A DNA stretch of 64,000 bases from assembly GCA_928722015.1 (NCBI GenBank), contig CAKMWI010000007.1:186001-250000 (forward strand), read 5' to 3'. This document shows positions 24,466-33,871 of the stretch, piece after piece. Source of the DNA: Candidatus Gastranaerophilales bacterium. Its GTDB lineage: Bacteria > Cyanobacteriota > Vampirovibrionia > Gastranaerophilales > Gastranaerophilaceae. The number at the start of each line of letters is the position of its first letter. The first letter of the stretch is position 1. Position numbers and translations under genes: made by a program. The notes below the pieces were generated by a model. The model saw only the letters and a list, made by a program, of their open reading frames with translations, ran no database searches and was not told where the DNA came from.

Positions 24466-26118
24466 TTACATCATACCACCCATGCCACCCATACCTGCCA
24501 TAGCAGACATATCAGGTGTTGAAGATTTTTCTTCAGGGATATCAACAACAGCAGCTTCTGTTGTTAACAACATAGAGCCTACAGATGCCGCATTGATTAA
24601 TGCAGAACGTGTAACTTTAGCAGGATCAACGATACCGGCTTGGAACATATCTACATATTTGCTATTTAAAGCATCATATCCATAAGCACCTTCTTTTTCT
24701 AAAACACAATCAACAACAACATCTGCTTTAGCACCTGCATTTCTTGCGATTGCTCTTAATGGAACATCTAAAGCAGCTGTTAAAATTTTGAAACCAACTT
24801 TTTCATCATCAGATTCAAAATCAAGTGATTCTAATTTAGAATTTAATTCTTGTTGAACTCTAAGAAGTGCAACGCCACCTCCAGGTACAATCCCTTCTTC
24901 ATTAGCGGCTCTTGTTGCATTTAAAGCATCTTCTATTCTTAATTTTCTTTCTTTTAATTCAACTTCAGATGCTGCACCAACTTCAATAAGAGCAACACCG
25001 CCTGAAAGTTTTGCAACACGTTCATTTAATTTTTCTTTGTCATATTCAGAATCAGAAGCTTCGATTTGTTTTTTGATAAGTCTGATTCTTTCTTGAACTG
25101 CAGATTTAGTCTCATCACCTACAACAATAGTTGTTTCGTCTTTTGTTACAGTAACACGTTTTGCTTTTCCAAGCATTTGTGTTGTAACATTTTCAAGTTT
25201 AATACCAAGTTCTTCGGTGAACATTTCACCACCGGTTAGGATAGCTATATCTTCGAGCATAGCTTTTCTTCTATCGCCAAATCCAGGGGCTTTAACAGCA
25301 ACAGCTCTCAAAACTTTTCTCATAGTATTAACAACTAAAGTAGCTAGAGCTTCACCTTCAACATCTTCGGCAATCAGTAATAATGATTTACCATCTCTTG
25401 CAACTTGTTCAAGTAATGGAACCAAATCAGAAATTAAATTTATTTTTTTGTTGCAGCAGAATACATAAGCATCTTCCAGCACAGCTTCCATTCTTTCAGG
25501 ATCAGTTACAAAGTAAGGTGAAATATAGCCTTTGTCAAATTGCATACCTTCAACAACTTTCAAATTTGTACCGAAAGATTTTGATTCTTCAACTGTAATA
25601 ACTCCGTCGTGTCCAACTTTTTCCATTGCTTCAGCAATAAGTTCACCTATTTCTTTATTATTTCCTGCTGAAATTGCAGCAACTTGAGCTATTTCAGCTT
25701 TTGTATTAACAGGTCTTGCCATAGATTTAATTTTTTCAACTGAAGCTTCAACGGCTCTGTCAATACCGCGTTTCATTGACATCGGATTGGCACCGGCTGT
25801 TAAATTTTTTAAACCTTCGCGAACAATTGCTTGGGCTAAAACTGAAGCTGTGGTTGTACCATCTCCAGCAACATCATTTGTTTTAGATGAAACTTCTTTT
25901 AACAATTGTGCTCCTGAATTTTCCAGTGCATCTTTCAATTCAATTTCTTTTGCAATAGTAACACCATCATTAACAATTTGTGGAGCACCAAATTTTTTTG
26001 TTAATATAACATTTCTTCCTTTTGGTCCCAGTGTAACCTTAACGGCATCTGCTACTGCATCAATTCCTTTTAGAAGAGCTTTTCTTGCTTCTTCATCAAA
26101 AATAATACGTTTTGCCAT
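24466..26118 (-). CDS. groEL: chaperonin GroEL (60 kDa)
   Basis: 550 residues, full length. Diagnostic stretches are LGPKGRNVIL, DGVTIAKEIEL, NDVAGDGTTTASVLAQ, GANPMSMKRGID, and the GGMGGMM tail. ATP-driven folding chamber with GroES. AAAAGGAG precedes the ATG. It lies 106 bp behind groES; the gap holds a long imperfect hairpin (CGGAAT...ATTCCG) but no second clear promoter, so the pair is probably one operon. Confidence 0.99.
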   Translation of the reverse strand: MAKRIIFDEEARKALLKGIDAVADAVKVTLGPKGRNVILTKKFGAPQIVNDGVTIAKEIELKDALENSGAQLLKEVSSKTNDVAGDGTTTASVLAQAIVREGLKNLTAGANPMSMKRGIDRAVEASVEKIKSMARPVNTKAEIAQVAAISAGNNKEIGELIAEAMEKVGHDGVITVEESKSFGTNLKVVEGMQFDKGYISPYFVTDPERMEAVLEDAYVFCCNKKINLISDLVPLLEQVARDGKSLLLIAEDVEGEALATLVVNTMRKVLRAVAVKAPGFGDRRKAMLEDIAILTGGEMFTEELGIKLENVTTQMLGKAKRVTVTKDETTIVVGDETKSAVQERIRLIKKQIEASDSEYDKEKLNERVAKLSGGVALIEVGAASEVELKERKLRIEDALNATRAANEEGIVPGGGVALLRVQQELNSKLESLDFESDDEKVGFKILTAALDVPLRAIARNAGAKADVVVDCVLEKEGAYGYDALNSKYVDMFQAGIVDPAKVTRSALINAASVGSMLLTTEAAVVDIPEEKSSTPDMSAMAGMGGMGGMM

Positions 26119-26224
26119 TTTTTATTTTCTCCTTTTTGTATAAATCAAACTTAAATGGAAATAAAATTCGGAATGATTTAAATATTTTAAGAAATATTCC
26201 GGATTTAGTGTTTCTTATTTCCTA

Positions 26225-26509
26225 TTACTCAATTATAGCCAATGCGTCTTTGATTGATAAAATTTTATATTCAACGCCGTCTATTTTAACATCAGTTCCT
26301 GCATATTTAGCATAAAGGATAGTATCACCAACTTTAACATCCATTGGTTCTCTTTCACCTTTGTCATTTAATTTTCCAAGGCCTACAGCTACAACTTCAC
26401 CTCTTTGAGGTTTTTCTTTTGCGCTGTCAGGTATAAAAATACCGCCTGAAGTTTGTTCTGTTTCTTCGATAACTTTAATAACAATTCTTTCACCTAATGG
26501 TTTAATCAT
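26225..26509 (-). CDS. groES: co-chaperonin GroES (10 kDa)
   Basis: 94 residues from the ATG at 26509 (MIKPLGERIV), preceded by AAGGAGAG; a longer frame upstream is not needed. Mobile-loop region TSGGIFIP and the roof motif are present, as is VGDTILYAKYAGTDVKID. It forms the heptameric lid of GroEL. First gene of groESL. Confidence 0.99.
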   Translation of the reverse strand: MIKPLGERIVIKVIEETEQTSGGIFIPDSAKEKPQRGEVVAVGLGKLNDKGEREPMDVKVGDTILYAKYAGTDVKIDGVEYKILSIKDALAIIE

Positions 26510-26538
26510 GATTTTCTCTCCTTTTTCTAACAATCTGG

Positions 26539-26562
26539 TATTCTGAATTTATTTTCAGGATA
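26539..26562. promoter_or_regulatory. inverted repeat in the groES leader/promoter region
   Basis: TATTCTGAA / TTCAGGATA, 8 of 9 bases symmetric around a 6-bp spacer, 30 bp upstream of the groES ATG. No CIRCE element (TTAGCACTC-N9-GAGTGCTAA) is present. It may be the operator that controls groESL here. Confidence 0.4.
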
Positions 26563-26669
26563 ACACCTTACAATATATTTATATAATGGATTTCCAAATT
26601 TTAATTAAAAGTTAAGGAAAAATTAATAATTACTGTAGAATAAGTTTTAGTATAATAATATTTTCTTTT

Positions 26670-26678
26670 TGGTATGAT
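26670..26678 (+). promoter_or_regulatory. extended -10 of the zinc dehydrogenase gene, leaderless arrangement
   Basis: TGG-TATGAT (26670-26678), then ATTGTT, then ATG 26685. There is no SD and no clear -35. Confidence 0.55.
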
Positions 26679-26684
26679 ATTGTT

Positions 26685-27722
26685 ATGAAAGCTATTCAAT
26701 ATTACGGACCAAAAGATATAAGATTTGAAAATGTAATGGTAAAACCTCCTGAAGAAGGTGAAGTTGTTGTAAAAGTTATGGCTGCATTAACTTGTGGTAC
26801 AGACGTCAAAACTTTTCGCCGCGGGCATCCTGTCTTGATAAAAGAGATTCCATCAGGTTTTGGTCATGAATTTTCAGGTATTATTGACAGAATTGGACGT
26901 AATGTTGAGGGATTGAAAGTAGGGGATAGAGTTGTTGCGGCTAATTCTGCACCTTGCGGAGAATGCTTTTATTGTAGAAAAGAAGAGTACAATCTTTGTG
27001 AAAATTTAAATCTTTTAAACGGAGCTTATGCTCAATATATAACTGTTCCAGCAAGAATTGTTAAAAAGAATATGCTTATATTGCCGGACAAGTTAAGTTT
27101 TGAAAAGGCGGCTTTTTGTGAGCCTTTAGCTAATGTTGTTCACGGTGCTGAGAGAACAGGAATAAAAAATGGAGATAGTGTTGGTATTATAGGGATTGGG
27201 CCAATTGGTTTAATGTTTGCAAGAGTTGCAAAATTAATGGGTGCAAGGGTTATAGTGGCTGGTCGTAATCCTATCAAATTAAAAGCTGCTGAAGATTTTG
27301 CTCATGCAGATGAAATTATCGACTTAAAAAAATATCCGAATCCTGAGCGTATATTCAAGGAATTTTCTGAGGAAGGTAAAGGGTTAGACGTTGCTGTAGA
27401 ATGTGTCGGACTTCCTGAAATTTGGGAACAAATTTTTTCTTGTGTTCGCCCGGGAGGAACTGTACATTTCTTTGGTGGATGTAAATCTGGTTCTAAAGTG
27501 TCTTTTGATACAACAAAAATGCACTATGGTGATATAAAAATGATGAGTGTATTTCATCATACTCCAAAATATTTTAGGATGGCTCTTGATTATATTGCTT
27601 CTGGAAATATAGAAGTTGAAAAACTTATTACAGATGTTCTTCCTTTAGAAAAGCTTGAATATGCAATGCAGCAACATATTGATGGTAAGGCAATTAAATT
27701 TTTGATTAATCCCTGGTTATAA
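26685..27722 (+). CDS. zinc-dependent medium-chain dehydrogenase (threonine/sorbitol-type)
   Basis: 345 residues. The catalytic-zinc region has CGTDVKTF and GHEFSG; the structural-zinc loop has CGECFYCRKEEYNLC; the nucleotide fold has GIIGIGPIGL. It oxidises or reduces an alcohol or polyol with NAD(P). The substrate is not determinable; sorbitol/galactitol and threonine dehydrogenases share this layout. A second MDR gene lies at 37200. It has no SD and is probably leaderless. Confidence 0.85.
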   Translation: MKAIQYYGPKDIRFENVMVKPPEEGEVVVKVMAALTCGTDVKTFRRGHPVLIKEIPSGFGHEFSGIIDRIGRNVEGLKVGDRVVAANSAPCGECFYCRKEEYNLCENLNLLNGAYAQYITVPARIVKKNMLILPDKLSFEKAAFCEPLANVVHGAERTGIKNGDSVGIIGIGPIGLMFARVAKLMGARVIVAGRNPIKLKAAEDFAHADEIIDLKKYPNPERIFKEFSEEGKGLDVAVECVGLPEIWEQIFSCVRPGGTVHFFGGCKSGSKVSFDTTKMHYGDIKMMSVFHHTPKYFRMALDYIASGNIEVEKLITDVLPLEKLEYAMQQHIDGKAIKFLINPWL

Positions 27723-27731
27723 ATAGCTGAA

Positions 27732-28271
27732 TTATACTCCTATCCAGTTGAAATGTCCTAAGAATAAGCCAACAAGGGCAGAAATTCCAAGGTAAAATAA
27801 AGGATCTTGTTTTTTTAAAATACTCGTGATTATAAGTGCAAGTAGTAGTAATGTTCCAAGAAGATGGAGATTTGAAGTGAATAATAATTTTATCCCGACA
27901 GAAGACAAAAGTGCACATCCTGCAGGTTTGAGTGCTCTTATGGCTCCTTGAATATTTTTATTTGTTTTGAATTTATCAAGGATTTTAAATACAATTGTTA
28001 CGATAATGTAAGAAGGCAATATTATTGCTGTCGTTGCAATTACAGCACCTAGAATCCCTGAAGTTGCAAAGCCTGCAAATGTTGCTACATTTACGCCAAC
28101 AGGGCCGGGAGTAATGGATGATATTGCAAGCATATCTGTCAGCTGTTTTGTTGTATACCAATGGTATTTCTCTGAAATAGCGTACAAAAACGGTAATGTT
28201 GCATATCCGCCTCCAAATGAGAATACTCCTATATGAAAAAATTGTATAAATAATTGGAGAAATATTTTCAT
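27732..28271 (-). CDS. chrA: chromate transporter-family subunit B (short CHR)
   Basis: 179 residues, half the length of the fused ChrA. The CHR domain signatures FSFGGGYATLPFL and SSITPGPVGVNVATFAGF are present, with five to six membrane segments. Its start adjoins the stop of the partner gene, giving a split heterodimeric pair. Family members export chromate or related oxyanions by antiport; the natural substrate in an anaerobe is uncertain. Confidence 0.88.
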   Translation of the reverse strand: MKIFLQLFIQFFHIGVFSFGGGYATLPFLYAISEKYHWYTTKQLTDMLAISSITPGPVGVNVATFAGFATSGILGAVIATTAIILPSYIIVTIVFKILDKFKTNKNIQGAIRALKPAGCALLSSVGIKLLFTSNLHLLGTLLLLALIITSILKKQDPLFYLGISALVGLFLGHFNWIGV

Positions 28272-28844
28272 TTATACTCCTCCTTTTTCATTTGTTATAG
28301 AAGTTTTTTTATCTTCTATTTTTTGATAAATAATTCCGCTTATGACTGCTGCAATTATTATTAAAGATAGCGGAATTTTCCCTGTAAATGCTAGAACAAG
28401 ACATACAAGGTAGACAATAAGTGAAAATTTATCAACGATACATTTTGACCACATTTCTTTTACGGCAAGATATAAAAGGGTTATAACACCAACTCCAACG
28501 CCCCAAAATATATGTTGAACAGCTGGAATATCAACTACTTCGCTTAAAATAGATGCTAGAAGTACTATTGCTAAAAATGCCGGTAAAACTATTCCTATTG
28601 TGGCTGCAATAGCTCCCTTTCTTCCTAATAATTTTCTACCTGTAAAAATTGCTGTATTTGCAGCTATAATACCTGGTAAACTTGCACCTAATGCATAGAA
28701 TTCACATAATTCTTCGGCAGTTATCCATTTTTTTTTATCAACAAGTTCACTGGTTAAAAGCGGTAGAATAACATAACCTCCGCCAAGTAACAATGTTCCT
28801 ACTTTAAAAAATGTTTTAAATATATTGTAGAAAGATTTTTCCAT
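28272..28844 (-). CDS. chrA: chromate transporter-family subunit A (short CHR)
   Basis: 190 residues. CHR signatures LLLGGGYVILPLL and GASLPGIIAANTAIFTG are present, with six hydrophobic segments and a charged tail. First gene of the pair. TGG-TATACA lies exactly 6 nt upstream of ATG and no SD is seen, so the message is likely leaderless, while the second subunit relies on coupling or its own site. Confidence 0.88.
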   Translation of the reverse strand: MEKSFYNIFKTFFKVGTLLLGGGYVILPLLTSELVDKKKWITAEELCEFYALGASLPGIIAANTAIFTGRKLLGRKGAIAATIGIVLPAFLAIVLLASILSEVVDIPAVQHIFWGVGVGVITLLYLAVKEMWSKCIVDKFSLIVYLVCLVLAFTGKIPLSLIIIAAVISGIIYQKIEDKKTSITNEKGGV

Positions 28845-28850
28845 ATCTTT

Positions 28851-28859
28851 TGTATACCA
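28851..28859 (-). promoter_or_regulatory. extended -10 of the chromate transporter pair, leaderless arrangement
   Basis: Minus strand TGG-TATACA, AAAGAT, ATG. A TTTACT (28879-28874) lies 17 bp upstream as a possible -35. Confidence 0.5.
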
Positions 28860-28993
28860 TAAATCAAGATACCAGTAAATATTTATAATTGTTACGGTTA
28901 GTTAAGAAATTGATTTTTCAGGCAATTTATCCAAATTTAAATACTTTATATACATGGGTAAGGTTAATTATATTTAGGTGGAAAGGTTATATT

Positions 28994-29683
28994 ATGACAG
29001 TAGGGTTAAATACAAATTTAAATAACTTTGGTTATACGCAAAGTTTTGGGAGCAATAGTACAGGTTTGACGAATTCGGGTATATCTTCTCTGAATACAGG
29101 TGCCGGCATTGCCGGAACATTAAATAATCCATTATTTCCTATGGTTACAAATAATTATGAACAAGATATGTTGATGCCTCAGGAATTTAAAATGTCAGCT
29201 TTAAATAATGTGCAGCCATCTGAATCTGTTCAAAATAACCAAGAGGTTCAACAAACTGTAAACCAGTCTTCATTTACTTCAAATCAAAATACTGAAGTTT
29301 TAGAAAATTCTAATGTAAATAATTCTGTTAACAATTCTGCTCAACTTGATAATTATTTACTTGCAAAAGATAAAAATATTGCCGTAACTGAGAATGGTAA
29401 TTTTTATAAAGAGACTAATAGTACTAAAAAAGCATTGGCTTTTTTGGGGTTTTTAGCTCCTGCAGCAGGCAAAATAGTCCAATTATTTAAGGGTGGAAAA
29501 TTTAAAGATTTATTCAAATTTAAACAATTAGCAGTTGCTTGTCCTGTTGTTGCTCTTGCCGGATTTGGAATTGGTTCATTGATTGACAGTTATATAAATT
29601 CACAAAGAGCAAAGGCGGCTGATGCCTCTCAAATGTATATGGCTGCACAAAATGTTTCACAGCCGGTAGATATAAAGGCTTAA
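28994..29683 (+). CDS. Asn/Gln-rich protein with C-terminal membrane segments
   Basis: 229 residues from ATG 28994 behind GGAAAGG; the upstream extension to 28889 lacks an SD. The first 150 residues are low-complexity N/Q/S/T (NTNLNNFGYTQSFGSNSTG, QEFKMSALNN). Then come ALAFLGFLAPAAGKIVQLF and FKQLAVACPVVALAGFGIGSLI, two hydrophobic stretches. It has no Sec signal. It belongs with the other disordered-N-terminus proteins of this window. Function unknown. Confidence 0.6.
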   Translation: MTVGLNTNLNNFGYTQSFGSNSTGLTNSGISSLNTGAGIAGTLNNPLFPMVTNNYEQDMLMPQEFKMSALNNVQPSESVQNNQEVQQTVNQSSFTSNQNTEVLENSNVNNSVNNSAQLDNYLLAKDKNIAVTENGNFYKETNSTKKALAFLGFLAPAAGKIVQLFKGGKFKDLFKFKQLAVACPVVALAGFGIGSLIDSYINSQRAKAADASQMYMAAQNVSQPVDIKA

Positions 29684-29722
29684 ATAGTGTATCCTTATTC
29701 TAATAAATAATATAACCCGCAA

Positions 29723-29754
29723 AAGACCTGAAAATATAATTATTTTCAGGTCTT
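29723..29754. terminator. bidirectional terminator
   Basis: AAGACCTGAAAA (29723-29734) pairs with 29743-29754 across an 8-nt loop, between the Asn-rich gene and atpC. Confidence 0.88.
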
Positions 29755-29782
29755 AATATGATATTATTTTAATAATATATAA

Positions 29783-30175
29783 TTATTTTGAAAGTTTTGC
29801 TTTTAATCGGGCTTCTGCTCTTGCAATAGCTGCTTCTGCACGTTTAGCATCAATTCTTGCATTTGCTTCACGAAGTTTTCTTCTTGCCCTCTGAAGAGCT
29901 TCTCTTGCTCTGGCTTCATCAATTTCTTCGCCTGGTTCTGCCAGTGTTGTGAGGATTAAACATTCTTCGTCTTTAAATTGCAATATCCCGCCCATTGTTG
30001 TAAACATTTTAACTTCAGAACCTTTTATCGCTCTGGTAACACCGATGTCTAGTGCTGTCATCATTGGTATATGACCTTTTAATAGTCCGAATTCTCCATC
30101 GACGCCTTTTGAATATATTTCATCAACTTCTTCGTCAAAAACAACTCTTTCTTGTGTAATAATTTTTAATTTCAT
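29783..30175 (-). CDS. atpC: ATP synthase F1 epsilon subunit
   Basis: 130 residues. Beta-sandwich start MKLKIITQERVVFDEEVDEI, GEFGLLKGHIPMMTALDIG, then the helical hairpin rich in Arg/Ala/Glu. Central-stalk subunit that couples and inhibits rotation. It is 3 bp downstream of atpD; together they form a two-gene unit. Confidence 0.97.
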   Translation of the reverse strand: MKLKIITQERVVFDEEVDEIYSKGVDGEFGLLKGHIPMMTALDIGVTRAIKGSEVKMFTTMGGILQFKDEECLILTTLAEPGEEIDEARAREALQRARRKLREANARIDAKRAEAAIARAEARLKAKLSK

Positions 30176-30178
30176 AAA

Positions 30179-31588
30179 TTATTCCTCAATAGTTTTTGCT
30201 TTTTCAACAGCTTCATCAATTGTACCAACCATATAGAAAGCTTGTTCCGGCAAGTTGTCATGTTTACCTTCAATAATTTCTTTGAAACCTCTGATTGTGT
30301 CGGTAATTTTTACATATTTACCAGGGATTCCGGAGAACTGTTCTGCAACAAAGAATGGTTGAGATAAGAATCTTTGTATTTTTCTTGCTCTGTTAACTGT
30401 TTCTTTATCCTCTTCAGAGAGTTCATCCATACCTAAAATTGCAATGATATCTTGTAATTCTTTGTATTTTTGTAGAATTTCAAGAACTTTTCTGGTTACT
30501 TCATAGTGTTCATCTCCAATAATATGAGGGTCCAACGCTCTTGAACTTGATTCTAACGGATCAACTGCAGGATAGATTCCTAAAGATGCGATATTTCTTG
30601 ATAGTACTGTAGATGCATCAAGATGTGAGAATGTTGTTGCCGGTGCCGGATCTGTCAGGTCATCTGCAGGTACATAAATTGCCTGTACTGATGTGATAGA
30701 ACCATCTTTGGTAGATGTAATTCTTTCTTGCAATTCACCCATTTCAGTTGCCAGTGTCGGTTGGTATCCTACAGCAGACGGCATACGTCCTAAAAGCGCA
30801 GAAACTTCAGAACCTGCTTGTGTGAATCTAAAGATATTATCTATAAATAATAATACATCTTGTTTTGAGTAGTCTCTGAAATATTCGGCAGCTGTTAGAG
30901 CTGATAAGCCTACTCTCATTCTTGCTCCAGGCGGTTCATTCATTTGGCCGTATATAAGACCTACTTTATCTAAAACTCCGCTTTCTTTAAATTCGTTCCA
31001 AAGGTCATTTCCTTCACGTGTTCTTTCTCCAACACCCCCAAATACAGAAACACCGTTATGCGCCATTGCAATATTGTGTATAAGCTCTTGAATTAAAACT
31101 GTTTTTCCAACGCCTGCACCACCGAATAATCCGATTTTTCCACCTTTTTGGTATGGCTGTAATAAGTCAATAGCTTTAATACCTGTTTCCAAAATTTCAA
31201 TATCTGTATTTTGATCGACTAATTTTGGAGATTCTCTATGTATAGGTAGATATGTATCTGTTTGAATTGGACCTTCGTTATCAACTGCATCGCCGACAAC
31301 ATTAAGTATTCTGCCTAAAATAGCATTACCAACCGGGATTTTAATAGGTTCATTCGTGTTTATAACCTTCATTCCTCGTCTTAACCCATCAGTAGAAGAC
31401 ATTGCAACAGTTCTAACTTTGTTTGAACCAAGCATTTGTTGGACTTCAGCTACAACTTTAGTCCCATCTTCTTGAAACATGTTTAATGCAGTGTATATTT
31501 TAGGTAAATTTCCGTCAGGAAATTCAACGTCGACTACCGGGCCGATAATTTTTGTAATTAAACCTTCGGTTGCATTTAGTGTCTCCAT
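30179..31588 (-). CDS. atpD: ATP synthase F1 beta subunit
   Basis: 469 residues. Walker A GGAGVGKTVLIQEL, GERTREGNDLW, LLFIDNIFRFTQAGSEVSALLGRMPSAVGYQ-type catalytic core and ALDPHIIG are present. Catalytic subunit of F1. No alpha, gamma or Fo genes lie beside it, so beta-epsilon is split from the rest of the operon, as in cyanobacteria. AAGGAGAGG is the SD. Confidence 0.99.
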   Translation of the reverse strand: METLNATEGLITKIIGPVVDVEFPDGNLPKIYTALNMFQEDGTKVVAEVQQMLGSNKVRTVAMSSTDGLRRGMKVINTNEPIKIPVGNAILGRILNVVGDAVDNEGPIQTDTYLPIHRESPKLVDQNTDIEILETGIKAIDLLQPYQKGGKIGLFGGAGVGKTVLIQELIHNIAMAHNGVSVFGGVGERTREGNDLWNEFKESGVLDKVGLIYGQMNEPPGARMRVGLSALTAAEYFRDYSKQDVLLFIDNIFRFTQAGSEVSALLGRMPSAVGYQPTLATEMGELQERITSTKDGSITSVQAIYVPADDLTDPAPATTFSHLDASTVLSRNIASLGIYPAVDPLESSSRALDPHIIGDEHYEVTRKVLEILQKYKELQDIIAILGMDELSEEDKETVNRARKIQRFLSQPFFVAEQFSGIPGKYVKITDTIRGFKEIIEGKHDNLPEQAFYMVGTIDEAVEKAKTIEE

Positions 31589-31784
31589 ATATACCTCTCC
31601 TTATATAAATAAATTTGTAAAATTTTTTTATTACTTACATATTATACAACAAGAAAAATTTTTATATAACATTTTTATTTTTTTTATTTTTTATAAAATA
31701 TTTAATGTTTTTTGTAAAAAAACTAGCAAAAAAGTTTTTTCTCGTGTATTATGTTATGCATATCCCACAAATTATGGAAAGTAT

Positions 31785-32642
31785 ATGCAATTGTTAATAG
31801 ATAAAGAATTAAAATCTTCGGACAAAATATTTAAACCCGATTTCAATTCAAAATCAGGACGAGAATTACTAGCGTTTTATCTGCAAACTAAGTTCAGACA
31901 AATATTTATATATGATAAAAAACAGGAAGTTCCAATTATCAATTCGGTTAATCCTGATTTTGTTAATAGGTTTTCCAGACGTTTAATAAATAAACCTACA
32001 AAACGTTTACTTATAGGTGTTACAGGAGAATCAGCATCAGGCAAATCAACTATTTGTCATGAAATTAAAAATGTTATAGAACAACTATCAATGCCTGTTA
32101 CTGTTCTTAGTACAGATAATTATTTTAATGATATTTCAACTTTAATTAATAAATATGGCACATTTGATAATCTAAGAGATAATGGCTATGATGTTGATGC
32201 ACCAAGCAGTTTTCAATTGGATATATTAAGGTCTGATCTTGAAGATTTATCCGATGGCCTTGATATAAAAGCTCCTATGTATTTACCTAATGGTACAGGT
32301 GTTTCAATGCCTAAGGCACTTGATGTTCATTCTCAAAAAATTATTGTTGTTGAGGGTATTGCTACTATGTATCAGGATGTAAAAGATATTTTTGATATAA
32401 AGATATATGTTGAAACTGAGAATGAATTAAGAAAAAGTCGTTTTATGAGCCGAGCAATTGAAGAACGTAACCAAAGTGAAGAGAATGCTCTTAAGCATTG
32501 GCATTATATTGCTGAAGCCGGTGAAAAATATGTAAAACCATTCCGTAAAGAGGCTGATTTGGTTCTTAATGGCAATTCCGATTTGAAATATTTTGCTCAA
32601 ATTTTAGAATATATTTATACTATTACAAATAATTTTCAGTAA
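31785..32642 (+). CDS. uridine kinase-like P-loop kinase
   Basis: 285 residues from the ATG at 31785 (MQLLIDKELK), preceded by GGAAAG; the longer frame overlaps atpD and its promoter. P-loop GVTGESASGKST near residue 80, then STDNYFNDISTL, KAPMYLP and VVVEGI, the order seen in uridine kinase/phosphoribulokinase-type enzymes. The extra N-terminal about 70 residues are unusual for bacterial Udk (about 210 aa). Pyrimidine salvage is likely; another small-molecule kinase is possible. Confidence 0.75.
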   Translation: MQLLIDKELKSSDKIFKPDFNSKSGRELLAFYLQTKFRQIFIYDKKQEVPIINSVNPDFVNRFSRRLINKPTKRLLIGVTGESASGKSTICHEIKNVIEQLSMPVTVLSTDNYFNDISTLINKYGTFDNLRDNGYDVDAPSSFQLDILRSDLEDLSDGLDIKAPMYLPNGTGVSMPKALDVHSQKIIVVEGIATMYQDVKDIFDIKIYVETENELRKSRFMSRAIEERNQSEENALKHWHYIAEAGEKYVKPFRKEADLVLNGNSDLKYFAQILEYIYTITNNFQ

Positions 32643-32753
32643 TTATGTTTTCAGATTTTGTTCTAAAAATTTTTCAAATAATAAAATTTGTAAATAAGTA
32701 TGTTTAAGTATTCCGTTTTGTAACGAAAAAATATATAATCTTTACAAGTTAAC

Positions 32754-33434
32754 ATGTTTATTCTAAATATAGGGTATAAAAAGGATACGAAATTGCTAAA
32801 TAATTTTGAAAGTTTTGACAATTCAGAGACTGCAACAAAAAAAGATATAGTTATTCAAGAAAGAGTTGAGCTGGTATCTTCTCACATGTATAAGCAGTTT
32901 TTAGATTATCAGCATTCTACGGTTAACACGAATGACATATTTTCCAGAATGTTGGATTGTCTTGAGCTCGTGTCTAATAATCTTAAACAATCATTTTCAT
33001 CCAGAGGTGTAACTACCCAAAATATTTATGTGGAGTCCGATGCATTAAAATCAGTAGCGTTAATAAATATTTTGTGGCATAAAATGAGCTTTACTACACG
33101 TTGTAATTTTCAGCCTCAGGCTTTATTTAGAGAAGATGGCAGACATATATTTTCTAACCGAATTATGGCCATTCGCGGTAATTATAATGAACTGATTAAA
33201 GACGCAAAAGATAGAGAGGAAGAGATGGTCAAGCTTTTAGAAAATGAGATTGCTTCATTATATGTTCCTGCTGATCAAAATCAAAAGTGCGTTTTTAAAA
33301 TTAAGCATACCGGACAGGAATTTACATTAAATCAAATTGATGCTCCACGCGAGGTTGTGTTAAAAGTTGTCGAAACAGTTTGTGGCGGAGGTTTATATCA
33401 TCAGGATGGTTCGTTGAAGAGTTTTATTGTTTAA
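32754..33434 (+). CDS. conserved-looking protein of unknown function
   Basis: 226 residues. It is predicted soluble, with two helices (residues 35-90), a mixed middle (WHKMSFTTRCNFQPQALF, GRHIFSNRIMAIRGNY) and a C-terminal alpha/beta part ending VCGGGLYHQDGSLKSFIV. The ATG at 32754 lacks an SD; a TATAAT lies 14 nt upstream. A TTG 13 codons in, behind AAAAGGAT, is a credible alternative start. No family is recognised. Confidence 0.55.
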   Translation: MFILNIGYKKDTKLLNNFESFDNSETATKKDIVIQERVELVSSHMYKQFLDYQHSTVNTNDIFSRMLDCLELVSNNLKQSFSSRGVTTQNIYVESDALKSVALINILWHKMSFTTRCNFQPQALFREDGRHIFSNRIMAIRGNYNELIKDAKDREEEMVKLLENEIASLYVPADQNQKCVFKIKHTGQEFTLNQIDAPREVVLKVVETVCGGGLYHQDGSLKSFIV

Positions 33435-33516
33435 CGTAATTTTTAATTTAATTTAAATTGTTGACTAGAATATAAAAGTAATTATTATATTAAATAAGGA
33501 TGTTAGGTGTATTAAA

Positions 33517-33774
33517 ATGAAGTTAGTAGAGAAACTTAAAGAATATGAAAATCAATATTTATTTATACGCTGGGCTACAGGCGGTGAATATGGTAAATTG
33601 ATGTTTGTTGGAGATGATTTCATTGAGTTTAATATTATTGATATTGAAACAATGGAATATCGTGAGACAATGTTGATATACAGCCCTTTGATTTTAGAAG
33701 TGTCAATTGGAGGTGCTGATATTGCAAGAATAGTTGCAGAGGTTTCTTCTCAGATAAGTGTAAATGAAAACTAA
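33517..33774 (+). CDS. small protein, possible Sm/SH3-like fold (85 aa)
   Basis: 85 residues, mostly predicted strands: YLFIRWATGGEYGKLMFVGDDFIEFNII and MEYRETMLIYSPLILEVSI. The G-x-L-x-x-V-G-D-D-F-I pattern resembles Hfq/LSm-like small beta-barrels used in RNA binding. SD TTAGGTG. A candidate small RNA lies just downstream. The fold call is tentative. Confidence 0.55.
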   Translation: MKLVEKLKEYENQYLFIRWATGGEYGKLMFVGDDFIEFNIIDIETMEYRETMLIYSPLILEVSIGGADIARIVAEVSSQISVNEN

Positions 33775-33842
33775 GTCCATTGAATCTCAAGTAGATTTAT
33801 ATATCGTGTGATATGTTAACTACAAGTAAAGTTGTTAAGGGT

Positions 33843-33871
33843 AAAAAAAAAGTCACAACTCTTTGCGACTT
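33843..33871 (-). terminator. orphan minus-strand terminator
   Basis: On the minus strand AAGTCGCAA-AGAG-TTGTGACTT (9 bp with one G.U) is followed by nine T. No minus-strand gene lies upstream, since aroQ is on plus. Confidence 0.8.

Noticed and set aside
25217..25598. Plus-strand frames inside groEL
   Set aside because: Shadow frames of a highly conserved gene, with no SD.
26510..26684. CIRCE/HrcA element at groES
   Set aside because: No TTAGCACTC-N9-GAGTGCTAA-like sequence is present.
31479..31784. Upstream extension of the uridine-kinase-like gene
   Set aside because: It overlaps atpD antisense and an AT-rich promoter region; the ATG at 31785 has its own SD.
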